Below, one piece after another: positions 47,101-57,320 of a stretch of DNA of 64,000 bases (positions are counted from its first letter, which is position 1; the number at the start of each line of letters is the position of its first letter). The notes beneath the pieces are model-generated. The model searched no databases and was not told where the DNA came from. It worked only from the letters and a program-made list of their open reading frames with translations. Location: positions 178,404 through 242,403 of the forward strand of contig JAMFTG010000192.1 in the NCBI GenBank assembly GCA_023974075.1, in the 5' to 3' direction. This DNA comes from Chaenocephalus aceratus (taxonomy: Eukaryota; Chordata; Actinopteri; Perciformes; Channichthyidae). Position numbers and translations under genes: made by a program.

Positions 47101-47248
47101 GCACCTGAACATCAGCAGGAGAGAACTCTTTAAAGTAGAGACACTACATATTGATATACACCTGAACATCAGCAGGAGAGGACTCTTTAAAGTAGAGACA
47201 CTACCTACTGGTATACACCTGAACATCAGCAAGAGAGGACTCTTTAAA
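41111..47248 (-). repeat. 57-bp satellite array C, ~108 copies with higher-order repeats
   Basis: This is the longest array, about 6.14 kb, in the reverse orientation to A and B (unit from GATATACACCTGAACATCAG to ...GAGACACTACATACT). Variant monomers recur at fixed spacing. The GAACACCAGC variant is at 41295 and 42891 (1596 bp = 28 x 57). The CAGTAGG variant is at 41871 and 43466, the CTGCACATC variant at 42321 and 43916, and the TTGAACATC variant at 42491 and 44086 (1595 bp, after a 1-bp deletion near 43427). GGACGCTTT occurs at 41653, 42565, 43249 and 44160. A later segment is duplicated with a 741-bp period (13 x 57; GAGTACTCTT at 45411 and 46152). The frames of up to 823 residues on both strands (TDIHLNISRRGLFKVETLH) follow from the 19-codon period and are not evidence of a protein. 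The array decays into a degenerate monomer to about 47270. Confidence 0.97.
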
Positions 47249-47270
47249 CACTAAATACAAATATGAACCT

Positions 47271-48844
47271 GGAAATAGAGAAAATAAATAATACTAAAAA
47301 TGAATTTGTCGTAAACATTGTGCAATCGGATAAAATGTCTGATCATATAAATAATTGAGTGGCCACGAATGAAGAAGTAGAAATGTTGTGTGTTCATGTG
47401 CCAAAAAAAGAAATTCATATATATTTTAACCATGAAAATAATGATAAATCATACATGACATATAGTGCTTTTCACACTGCTCCACCATGCTTTACAGGCA
47501 AACCAGATGTTAACGACAGAGTAAACAAAAGTCCTGAGACCAGAGGAAGAAGAGGGAGGGGTGACGAGGTGAACGAGCAGCAGTGAAAAGGTCAGTTTTG
47601 AGGGTTTTTATTTGTCTTTTGTTTTTGAAAATGTGTATTTCCAGTCTTTTAAGAATCTTTTAGAATCCCTTTTGTGAAAGACAAGCGTTCTTAACTGCCT
47701 AAATACCCCTTTAAGTCACTTTGAAATGGAAAAACTACATTATAAAAGCAAGATCACTGAAGAAAGAAATCAGGAAATGCTTTAATACATTTGAAATATT
47801 ATTGATAAACATATTTCTTATAATGGCTTATCTTATGTGCAAATATATGAATAAGTGGCCATGAGGGAGAAATGGTGTGTGTTCATATGACAACAATGTA
47901 CAGTACATCATACATGACATATATAGAGAGATTTTCACAGTGCTCAAAGACACTTTACTCGCAAACAAGATTTTAACGACAAAGTAAACAAATGGAGGAA
48001 GAAGAGGAAGAGGTGAAAAGGTTGGTTTTGAAGTCTTATTTGTGTTTGAAAATGCGTCAGATTATCGCCTTTATCACTACTTACTCTAACTGCTGCAGGA
48101 GGCCTCTCATAACAGCTCTACGGTGTTTACACACGGGGGAGTAAAGGGACACATTGCATGAGATCTCCCTCTACATGCTTAATCAAAGCTTCCCCCACTT
48201 AAATACTGGGGCGGATTAAAAATAGCCGAGCTGGAGTGTGTGTTCCCCCGTCAGCCTGTCAGAGCCCGTGGGCAGCATATGTGAAGAAAGACTCATCTGC
48301 TTCCATCCCTCTTTGATGAGAAATGGGCGACTACATCACACGTAAAGCATTTCCCCCTCTCATCCGAGTACTGAGGAGAGAATAGCACTCCTCTCACGTC
48401 GCGTCGCCTGTTGACATCGCTGCTGGGAAATCTGCGGAGAGATGCACTGGGAAAACAAAATGTCAACAAGGCCGTCTTAGTGTCTCTGCCCTTTACTTCC
48501 CGGAGTTCAGGCATTTTTATGTCCCAAATAATATTCCACGAAGAGCCATTTAGAAGGATTTTTTCCCTGGCACCTTGATGTGTTGGCACATGACTTCTTA
48601 TGTATATATATATTATTATTTTATTTTTATGTTAATGAACATATTCATTTCATTTCTTGTATTTATATAATATTTTTCTCTTAATCGGACATAATTCTTT
48701 CATTTTCTAATGTTGACATAATATTCTATTCTTTGATTCTGATGTTGTTGTTATTATTGTTAAAAAAAGTACTGAATTACACAACTGTTCAGTGGACTTG
48801 GAACGATACTCGCAATGAAAAGTATAATTAGAAAAGTCCTTATG
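47271..48844. other. Stretch with one diverged duplicated repeat; no gene recognised
   Basis: 47345-47560 and 47840-48000 share GAGTGGCCA, TGTGTGTTCATGTG, CATACATGACATATA and GTAAACAAA in order, at about 490 bp spacing, so they are two diverged copies of one dispersed repeat. 48060-48590 is non-repetitive and unclassified. Confidence 0.5.
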
Positions 48845-48852
48845 CTCTAATT

Positions 48853-49520
48853 CAGTGGTTCCCAACCTGGGGGTGCCAAAGATCGCAGGGGGGGCGCCAG
48901 GCCTCAGATGATTTGAGGCAAAATATCATATTTAGACTTTCTTTTTTTCTTTTTTTACACATAATTGTAACGCAATACATGATTGTCACTAAAAGCCTTG
49001 TCTCTACATTACTATAAAATATAAAAAATAATTTATTAATATTTAAAGCATAGTCATTGTCCATGCCGGTTCCAGTTGGATTATTTGTCAGTTGCTCCGA
49101 TCAGATCGGTCTCCTCCATTTAGATTATTTACGACTTTTGAATCCACATAAACACATCGGCAAAATCCGGCTTACTCTGAGCACGTGTTTTAAACAGTTT
49201 AATCCCTTTGTGAATTGTTTCCACTTGCGCCGTCCTTTAATTTCTTCATACAGCGGGAATCCAAATTAATTAATCCTGAGTCCAATAGCCATCAAAGCCA
49301 CTCCAACAGTGCTCCTTAATTACGCTTTCATCCTCCTTTAACAACATACTTCACATTCATCCAGTTTGTGACAGTAGTTGTAGCATTTTGAGACTTTTAA
49401 ACTTTAATTACCGCTGCTGCGCCCCCCCCCCCCCCCCTTGTGTGTGTGTGTGTGGGGGGGGGCGCAACTTCCAACAGGAGTCATTTGGGGGGCTCTTGGG
49501 AAAAAGGTTGGGAACCCCTG
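48853..49520. mobile_element. hAT-type element (CAGTGGTTCCCAACCTGGGG)
   Basis: CAGTGGTTCCCAACCTGGGG at the left is inverted at the right as AAGGTTGGGAACCCCTG. CTCTAATT is exact on both sides (48845-48852 and 49521-49528). It is 668 bp and non-autonomous, with a C run and GT/G runs near 49420-49465. Confidence 0.95.
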
Positions 49521-49528
49521 CTCTAATT

Positions 49529-49801
49529 GGATCAGTCCCACCAAATTATTTGATAAACAGCAGCATGCAGGAATTGGCTAAATGAAGCGTATAAACCCAA
49601 ACAAGCGATGAAATTTGGGGAAATTATGTAATCTTAAAAAGATTAAAGAAAGCTTTGAAATGTGTTAACAGAAAGACATTTCATCCCTGATTTAACAGAT
49701 AGAAACTAAGCACAGAAATGTCCCTTTCTCATTGTTGTCATAGGAAGTTTGTTTTGTTAGCTGTTTTGGGCTCTGGTTTCAGACAGAGGATGAAAAGAGG
49801 T
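49529..49801. other. Flank of array D with MITE shoulder edge
   Basis: 49768-49801 (GGGCTCTGGTTTCAGACAGA then GGATGAAAAGAGGTGCTGA) matches the shoulder before array C. The rest is unclassified. Confidence 0.6.
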
Positions 49802-50274
49802 GCTGATATACACCTGAACATCAGCTGGAGAGGACTTTTTAAAGTAGAGACACTACATACTGGTATACACCTGAACATCATCAGGAGAGGACTCTTTAAA
49901 GTAGAGACACTACATACTGATATACACCTGAACATCAGCAGGAGAGAACTCTTTAAAGTAGAGACACTACATACTGATATACACCTGAACATCAGCAGGA
50001 GAGGACTCTTTAAAGTAGAGACACTACATACTGATATACACCTGAACATCAGCAGGAGAGGACTCTTTAAAGTAGAGACACTACATACTGATATACACCT
50101 GAACATCAGCAGGAGAGGACTCTTTAAAGTAGAGACACTACATACTGATATACACCTGAACATCAGCAGGAGAGGACTCTTTAAAGTAGAGACACTACAT
50201 ATTGATATACACCTGAACATCAGCAGGAGAGGACTCTTTAAAGTAGAGACACTACATATTGATATACACCTGAA
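49802..50274 (-). repeat. 57-bp satellite array D, ~8 copies
   Basis: Same orientation as array C. The first two monomers are the most diverged (CAGCTGG, CATCATCAGG, GGTATAC). It ends TGATATACACCTGAAAAATTG and then TTATTAGGGCCACTTTAAA (50282-50300), which looks like a MITE terminal repeat. D is therefore the best view of the array sitting between a shoulder and a terminus. Confidence 0.95.
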
Positions 50275-50300
50275 AAATTGCTTATTAGGGCCACTTTAAA

Positions 50301-50719
50301 TTAAAAAAGCCAGTCTGCTGTGCTTAAATACAACCTCTTAGAGCTAGCGTGGCATTAGATTTAGTCTTAGGTGTTTGTCTCTGCACAAACACAGCCTGAA
50401 AAATCTATATTGAGTTGTTTGGATACATTAACACTCCTACACATGACTGCTAGAAGTGTTAATTATTAGGTATGAGTATATCTGAACACACCACACACGT
50501 CAGACTCTACCTCGTCCTTGTGTCTCCACAGGACAATTTCAGTTAAAAAACAAGCTGTCATCCAGACTCTGAATAAAAGATTTAGCTGCAAGCAGACGGG
50601 AAATGAAGGAGTCCTTCCAGCGGCATGAAGGCCTCGGTGGTAATATAGGGAAAAGGATGCATTTTTCGAGGCTTCGAGCGGACCTTAAAGGTAGCGTCTC
50701 GATATCCCTTGACCTATCC
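50301..50719. other. Stretch with no recognised feature
   Basis: No repeats or domain-like frames seen. Confidence 0.4.
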
Positions 50720-50727
50720 GTCTAGGA

Positions 50728-51769
50728 CAGGGGTGTCAAACTCAATTTCATCGCGGGCCACATTAGCATTATGGTTGCACTCAAAGGGCCGGTTGTAACT
50801 ATATAAATATACATATATAAATGTATAATATATATAAAATAATGTATTATATTACATTATTGCCTCTGAATTGGATTATTATCGGATAGGGTAATAACTA
50901 ACTACGTTTGAAAGCAGAAGTCTAGGGCAAATAATTGCAAGTCTCTTCAGTGTGCATGTCACAAAACGAGATGCATTGTGGGACATGTAGTTTATGGGCA
51001 ACCTGCTTCTGTAAAGTGGCATGTAACCAGGGGCAGACTGGGGGGGAAAAGTGGCCCGGGGATTAATTGACAGACAGGCCCACTTAATGCGCGGCATGTA
51101 TCAGCCGGCGGCGACGAAAGTATGTTACTTAACAAAATACCCTATGCATTTTATGTTATTTTGGACAATTATTCATATAGTAATCACATTGAGCCCTTGA
51201 GTTGCCGAGAGCAAAATAGTTACGGCATATATTTAGTGATTTTAATGTTAACAGATCATTGATGCAATAACATTTTGACCCAATTTGCCTGACTTGACAC
51301 ATGGAATAAAACATGGGCGTAGGAAGCATCCTCAATGTGGGTGAGCTCCCCCAGGAAGATTTTTTTTTAAATGTTGAAGTTAAAAGCATCAATCTGGTCC
51401 ATTTTGAGAGCAAAATTAGGGACTAAATCTATGGCAGTCAGTGGGGCTGGACTGTGAGCCGTAGGGTCGCCGGTTCAAGTCCCCGACCAGACCTATTTGG
51501 AGTGTGGACTTCTACTTGGAGACTACTTACAAATGTGGGCCGGTAGGATTTAGGTAAGCAAAAAAAAAAAAGGGAGTGGCCGGAACACTTACAAATGTGG
51601 GCCGGTAGGATTTAGGCAAAACAAAAAAATATATATTTTTTTTTTTATAAACTTTTTTTTTTTTTTTTTTGGCCCTCCGGCCCACACACAGCACCCAGCT
51701 CTTGCGGGGCCACATAAAATGAAGTCGCGGGCCGGATTTGGTCCCCGGGCCTTGAGTTTGACACCCCTG
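50728..51769. mobile_element. hAT-type element (CAGGGGTGTCAAACTCAA), copy 2
   Basis: The termini are the same as for 25441-25947 and GTCTAGGA is exact on both sides (50720-50727 and 51770-51777). It is longer than copy 1 because of nested inserts after about 51020: a CAGGGGCAGACTGGGGGG segment, then a tRNA-like retroposon head at 51440-51490, and A and T runs near 51570 and 51650. Confidence 0.95.
51440..51560 (+). mobile_element. tRNA-derived SINE-like head
   Basis: TGGGGCTGGACTGTGAGCCG followed by TAGGGTCGCCGGTTCAAGTC has a B-box-like GGTTCAAGTCC, then unrelated sequence. It is not a functional tRNA gene: acceptor and anticodon stems are not formed. Confidence 0.55.
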
Positions 51770-51777
51770 GTCTAGGA

Positions 51778-52430
51778 GGTGAGGATTATGAATTGTGTAA
51801 GGGCTAGAAAGCGAGGAGCCTTGTGTGAATTGTCTCCTATGAAAATGAGAAATGAAGGATCTTTTGATAGAAACTCGCGTGCGTTCGTTCATATAATCTG
51901 AGGTTACCAATATAGGCCAGTGACGTTTAAACCAAGTGTTTCTTTATTCACAAAGTGATGAAATGCTTTGCCACTTCCCCAGCTTGTTTCTGAAAAGACA
52001 AAGCGTTCACACAGAGAGCAATCACAGAGCAGTTGTACACAGATTGATCTTACACCATATATAAAATAGCAGTTAATTACAAAATTATGCAAGACAGCGG
52101 TACATCTGTTCGGAGGAAATCTCAAAATCGAGGTAGAAAAAGCACGCACTGCTTTGAAAGGTGACATTTGACGACAAAAGTTCATGAATGATTCAAGAAC
52201 GTTTGTATTCTTAAAGTGAAACTGCAGAGTTCATCAGCTTTAGTTGAGCTGCGTAAAACCAATAAGGTCAGCAGCCAAATGTTGAGTAAAAAATAAAAGG
52301 CAAAATAACGACAGTGAAAAATGTCCACAGTATCTGACACATATTGTATTAAGTTCATTTGGATTCCAAGTGTGCGATAAACACTGTAATCTGCTATAAA
52401 TAATCTCTTATGGTTTATTTTTACAGTGGC
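51778..52430. other. Stretch with no recognised feature
   Basis: Two open minus-strand frames of 93 and 133 residues have no family resemblance. Confidence 0.4.
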
Positions 52431-52607
52431 ATGTGTACGGCGTCCGACAGGTGCAAATGCAAAGGTCAAATATTTCCAATAGGAGCAACGCGCTGCAGTT
52501 TCAAAAACGATGCAAATATCAAAACACAAATGTGGCGAAACACAGAGGAATAAAACATCTTCACCGACTCGCAAAAATTGCACAATTACTAAGAGGCTGC
52601 AAGAAAC

Positions 52608-53198
52608 TCAAAACACAACGGAAACGGGGGGGACAATAAAAAGTGACGCACACAGCTTGTTGACGTTCGGGGATTATAAAGTTAGCCAAACTGCATAGCC
52701 GCGGGAAGTAGGGGTGCTCGAGGTGCTGCAGCACCCCCTGTTGGTGAATGGGGTACATTTGAAAAACAGATTTTTCTTTATAAATATGGACATTTTGAGC
52801 ACAAATTGAAATGTCCCTGTCAATGTGGTTTGTCATTATTGATAGGGCTTTTTTGCCGGTTACTATTATGTTCATGTTACTGTTGAAATCTCTCCCCACT
52901 TTTGGCCGCACCCCCTAAGTAAAATGCCAACCTGTCTCTGGAAACGTACCTAAAATGTAACGCCTTTCTTTAACAATGTGATCACAAAACTCCCTCCAAT
53001 ATTATAGCGGATCTGCTGTAAGCTTACGTAGCTAACCCAGTCATTTAAAATATACTGACAAAACACTTACAAATATGAAACAGACTATCTTTGCCAACAG
53101 AGACAGTTTGTCCAACTTTATATTCCTGAACGCTCCGGTCCCAGCTGTGTGCGTCACTTTTTAGTGTCCCCGTTTCCGTTGTGTTTTGAGCTTCTTGA
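52608..53198. mobile_element. Inverted-repeat element, ~50-bp arms
   Basis: CAAGAAACTCAAAACACAAC, GGAAACGG and AAAAAGTGACGCACACAGCT at 52608-52664 are inverted at about 53143-53198. The right arm is also repeated directly once more (53246-53290, TTTCCGTTGTGTTTTGAGCT). Between the arms is an insert with GTGCTGCAGCACCCCCTG. No coding content or target duplication was found. Confidence 0.7.
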
Positions 53199-53299
53199 AG
53201 CGTTTTGTATTTGCGTTTTGTTTAAGAGGCGCTTTCAGTAAACATCACTTTTTAGCGTCACTGTTTCCGTTGTGTTTTGAGCTTCTTGCTGCACTTTTA

Positions 53300-54046
53300 G
53301 TAAACGTTTCCTCAAGTTGCCAAATGTTATCTAAACGCTGCGCATGTTTGCGTGTGTTTTTCGCGCATTTGTGTTCTTGTATTTGCTTCGTTTTTTAAAC
53401 TCCTGTGCGTTTCTCTTAATGGAAATGTTTTGGGCCGTTGACGCGCGCTTGCACTTGACGGCCACCGTACTTGTAGGTACAAATATGTTTCATGCAGACA
53501 CTAAACAAACGACGTTCAGTTTATTTTCATAGGAACAAATACTGAGGTTTAATGAATGGAAAATGTTCCCCTTCATTCTGCATTTAACACCATGTTGTCC
53601 AACCACCTCCTCTCGCTTGGCATCACCACATGTTTAGTGAAACAATCAAAGTGCTCCTGTTAAATTTAGTGAGAGGACCAAATGGAAAAGTATAACTGGA
53701 CTGGAGTCAAAGTGATATAAATGTAAATGTAATCATAGCACAAAGCACAAAAGAGCTCAAAGACGTTACTCTGTCTGAAATGAATCTGTGTGTCTCTAAT
53801 GGGTGTTTTGTTGAAGAAACTGTGCCACATAAACAAATGTTTTCCCTTATCAGACATCAACTTCCCTAATGTACACAGATCTGTTTGCTTCTGTTGCCTT
53901 GATTAATTGTGTTTACATGTCATTTCCTTTGTCGCTTCATTACCCTTCCATTAATCCAGGATTGGTGGCATATGAACAAAAGCGCTGTCGACATGAATAG
54001 CCCATCAAGTGCGCTCCATGATTTTCTTTCCAAAAATATAAAGACT

Positions 54047-54050
<4 letters not shown>
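53300..54050. other. htr7 downstream flank, nothing recognised
   Basis: On the minus strand this lies 3' of the htr7 exon. A minus-strand AATAAA word at 53520-53525 is the only candidate polyadenylation signal noted and is weak. Confidence 0.35.

Positions 54051-54090
<40 letters not shown>
54051..54090. repeat. (CA)n microsatellite
   Basis: About 20 CA units, in the 3' flank of htr7. Confidence 0.98.
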
Positions 54091-54095
<5 letters not shown>

Positions 54096-54256
54096 GGATG
54101 TGATTTGCAGAGAGACCAGAAAGCCACAAACAGAAACTCCTCTTGTGTCAGTCTTATCTTCACGCTGTGTTCAACATCCCCCTTTAAGCACCAGGTGTAC
54201 AATCACAAGGCCTCCAAACCACCCTTCTTTTTTTTTGACAGTCAAACCTCAGCTTT

Positions 54257-54995
54257 TTAAACCTTGAGAGCCTCGTGGACGCCCACAGCGGACAGTCTGC
54301 GGTTGATGTTTCGATAGCGACAGCGGAGAAGGTCACGGTAAGTGGAGCGCAGGTCTCTGTTGAAGAAGGCGTAGATAAAAGGGTTCATTAGGGAGTTTGC
54401 GTATCCCAACCAGAGCAGCGTTCGCTCCAACCAAATTGGAACGCAGCTACACTCAACGCCACAAATAAACGGCCTGGCGGTGGAAAGGACGAAGAACGGC
54501 AGCCAGCAAACGCCGAAAACCCCGACGATTACCCCCAACGTGGTCGCTGCTTTCTGCTCTCGCTTAAAGATGGAGATGTTTCTTTCGCTCGCGGTTCAAA
54601 AGGCGGGAAATGGCGGCACATTCCTCCGCCACGCCTCCAGGCTTCATTCCGTGCATCCTCAACGCCTCGTTAGCCACCGTGCTGAGACGCTCGCGGCGAG
54701 AAATGTCAGTGAAGCGATGTTTGGCGCCACTTTTACGCGCCGCCTTGAAGATCTTGTAGTACATGACCAGCATGACCAGCATGGGGATGTAGAAAGCGAC
54801 GGCTGTGGAGTAGATGGTGTAGCCGAAGTCTTGGCTGATGAGGCACACGCCGGCTGTGTGCACGTTTTGGCCCAGCCGCAGAAAGGTGGCAGCGTGATGG
54901 AGGCCGACGCCAGCCACACGCCCAGGATCATCTTCGCCATCAGCTGACCGTTCTGCCGCGCCGGGTAGGTGAGAGGCCGCGTGATGCCCAGATAT
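54257..54995 (-). CDS. htr7: 5-hydroxytryptamine receptor 7, second coding exon (two one-base frame breaks)
   Basis: 5-HT7 is a class A, Gs-coupled serotonin receptor of the plasma membrane. This exon covers the DRY-loop edge to the C-terminus. The splice acceptor (CTCCCCTCAG) is at 54996-55005 and the exon opens inside the Arg codon of DRY (phase 2), giving [11 protein letters not shown]. Then come TM4 ([20 protein letters not shown]), ECL2 ([11 protein letters not shown]), TM5 ([20 protein letters not shown]), ICL3, TM6 with CWLP ([18 protein letters not shown]), TM7 with NPFIY ([20 protein letters not shown]) and the tail [20 protein letters not shown]. The tail and ICL3 words ([14 protein letters not shown]) are specific to 5-HT7 as I recall the family. 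Reading is broken twice. One base is missing at 54869-54870 (a C run on the coding strand), and one A is extra at 54579-54581. The two shifts cancel. Stop TAA is at 54257-54259, but AAG|GTTTAA there could instead be a splice donor to an alternative C-terminal exon. Exon 1 (TM1-TM3) is not in the window. Confidence 0.93.
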
Positions 54996-55163
54996 CTGAG
55001 GGGAGAGGAGACAGAAGAACATCAGTAAGAACCTTAATATGCCATTCCTTGCACTCTTAATGTCAATAATATCCTGCTTTTAAATTGTGTTAGCTGGAAT
55101 TTGGCCCTTCACCATTTAGTCTTCAGATATATATCTTCCACTGTCATTATGTATATATTTTAC
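54996..55163 (-). other. 3' end of htr7 intron 1
   Basis: A pyrimidine-rich tract and AG acceptor precede the exon on the minus strand. If exon 1 lies to the right of the window, all of 54996-64000 is intronic. That would fit the long first intron known for vertebrate HTR7. Confidence 0.6.
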
Positions 55164-56124
55164 TTTAAAGGGGACCTATCATGCAAAATGCACTTTTGTA
55201 CGTCTTTTATACATGAATATGTGTCCCCGGTGTTCCAGGGAACTCACCAAGTGTCAGAGAACACAACCCTCTCTCTTTTCCTCCATACCCAAATCTCTAA
55301 AAACGGGGCTGCAACGGATCTGATAAAAACTGATCCAGATTTGAAATATCTCTGACGTCAGAAACAAGGATCTCCGCCTATATGGGCAACTCTCCACCTA
55401 TCAGGGGAATGTGGGGTTGGGCCACGGCCGGCCATTGCCGCTCAAAAGCACTGGAGACGCTGTAGTACATATGCCAGGCCTGTAAGTGGCGCTGTAGTCT
55501 GCCACAAAAGCAGCGAAGAAGACTTCCCGCGCATGGTTGCCATGGTTGCCCTTCTGTTTATTCTCCGCTGTAGCTCTTTTTCTTCCTCCCCGAGGCAAGC
55601 GTTTGCTCCCTCGCTGTATTTCTCTCCGGTTAGTCCACCAGCAGATGACAAACACCCACCTCTCCGCCTCTTACAAGGAACGAGGGGACAATGCGGCAGA
55701 GTTTCAGTTAGGTCAACATGTCCGTTAAAGTTTAAATTTTCTGGACAAAATTCGAAAAGTGCCGGTCAGAGGTCTTCTTTGTTATTTATTGAGCTTTAAA
55801 ACAAATGAATAACGACTCTATATAATCATAAGAATAAAACACGGAGGACGGAGATCTCTTTTCCTCCCCCTCTTCTGAGAGCCCAGCAGCTGATCAGAGC
55901 ACGCCCCCCTCTCCTGCAGGGGGGCGTGGTCAGCTGCAGCTCATTTGCATTAAAGCTACGTCACAGAATCAGCCGTTGCAAAAACAGGGCTGGAATAGAG
56001 CAAATGAGACATGGCTAAAATGCAGGATCTGTTTGGTATTTTGAAAAAACTTCACAGACATGTTTTATATAGGTTTGGCCCTACAATATATATTTCGAAT
56101 ATAGCATGATAGGTCCACTTTAAA
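55164..56124. mobile_element. MITE, GGACCTATCATGC family, copy 2
   Basis: TTTAAAGGGGACCTATCATG at the left is inverted at the right as ATGATAGGTCCACTTTAAA. It shares internal blocks with 2757-3158 and is longer in the middle. CTTTAAA at both edges makes the exact target duplication ambiguous. Short frames inside are not coding. Confidence 0.88.
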
Positions 56125-56774
56125 TTTCTGTTTTTATTTTCTATTTGAGATGTTTATGTCTGTTTATGTCGTACTCCATTCTATTTTCACATTGTATGCA
56201 ATGCCTTGTTTTAACATGCTGCTGTAACGAAAACATTTCCCAATTCAGGATCAATAAAGTATATCTTATCTTAAAACAATAAAGCATTTTATTTGATATT
56301 CTATTTTTGGCTCATCTCAATATTTCTTCTTTTTTGCGTAAAGTTAACTTCTCTTGCATTAATTGAATATTACTCTTGCAAAATTGTATTTATACTCTTT
56401 AAACTCCTGATGAGTGACTAAATGACATTTTAAAAAGTTGGCTTATACATGTTTTCTAAAATGTTATGTTAAAAAAAATTGTATTTAAAACGTTATTAGT
56501 GGATTTGGGGAATATTTACAGTAAAAAATAGACAAAGTTTGTCAAAGAAAAGGCTCACTATGTATTTTGGATATGTGCTTGCTCGTGCTCAGAATCTAAA
56601 AAATGACCTGTGATAGAACAAACTATATTTTCCTGCGTTGTCTCGCCCCACCTTGTCCAGTACGGTAGTTTTATCACAGTAAAACCAAGAATGTATTTTG
56701 AGTTTCTTCATGAAAAGCACTAAGACCCCCTGCTGATACACAACAATCTGCTGCCTGTCTTCTTTGGGTTGAAA
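56125..56774. other. AT-rich stretch with a short LINE-like tail
   Basis: CAGGATCAATAAAGTATATC at about 56246-56275 resembles a retroposon 3' tail. Otherwise nothing recognised. Confidence 0.45.
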
Positions 56775-57320
56775 CCTGGGGTTATCCTTAGTTCTGGATT
56801 AAGTCGTGGACTTCGGGTCGTGGCTGAACCTGTCTCTGCGGTCCTGCCTTGGGTGTCGCCATACTACTTCCCTGATGGCTTCCACAGGATTGCTGACATC
56901 CTCGTGGATTCATCTTCTCATTACAGACACATGCATTTCCTAACATTCGGTCTATATGCTGTAAAATGTATTATCTCTGATTTACACACGGCAATCTATT
57001 GCACGTCTGTCCGTCCTGGGAGAGGGATCCCTCCTCTGCTGCTCTCCCTGAGGTTTCTCCCATGTTCCCTTTAAACTGTGGGTTTTCTCTGGAAGTGTTT
57101 CCTTGTACGATGTGAGGGTCTAAGGACAGAGGGTCTAAGGACAGAGGGTCTAAGGACAGAGGGTGTCGTTTTTCTCATACTGATATTCTGAACAATCTGT
57201 GTTGTTGTATTTGCTGTAAAGCGTCTCTACTGTAGGGTATTTTTATTTTATGTACAGCACTTTGGCTCGACCAAAAATCGTTTATAAATGTGCTATATAA
57301 TAAAACTTGATTTGATTTGA
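56775..57320 (+). mobile_element. LINE-like 3' end, sense copy
   Basis: Sister of 687-1195 in the opposite orientation. It carries ACTACTTCCCTGATGGCTTC, GGGAGAGGGATCCCTCCTCT and CTCTGGAAGTGTTTCCTTGT, three copies of the 15-bp GGGTCTAAGGACAGA unit (57116-57160), and a 3' tail TATAAATGTGCTATATAATA closing in TTGATTTGATTTGA. No ORF remnant. The minisatellite seen in the sister copy is absent here. Confidence 0.7.

Noticed and set aside
51440..51490. tRNA gene on the plus strand
   Set aside because: Only the B-box-like GGTTCAAGTCC is convincing; no cloverleaf can be drawn.
54480..54947. 155-residue plus-strand frame opposite htr7
   Set aside because: It is the antisense shadow of the GC-rich receptor exon and has no resemblance to a protein family.
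54257..54995. Calling htr7 a pseudogene
   Set aside because: The only defects are two compensating one-base homopolymer indels. Splice acceptor, motifs and stop are intact, so sequence error is the better explanation until reads say otherwise.
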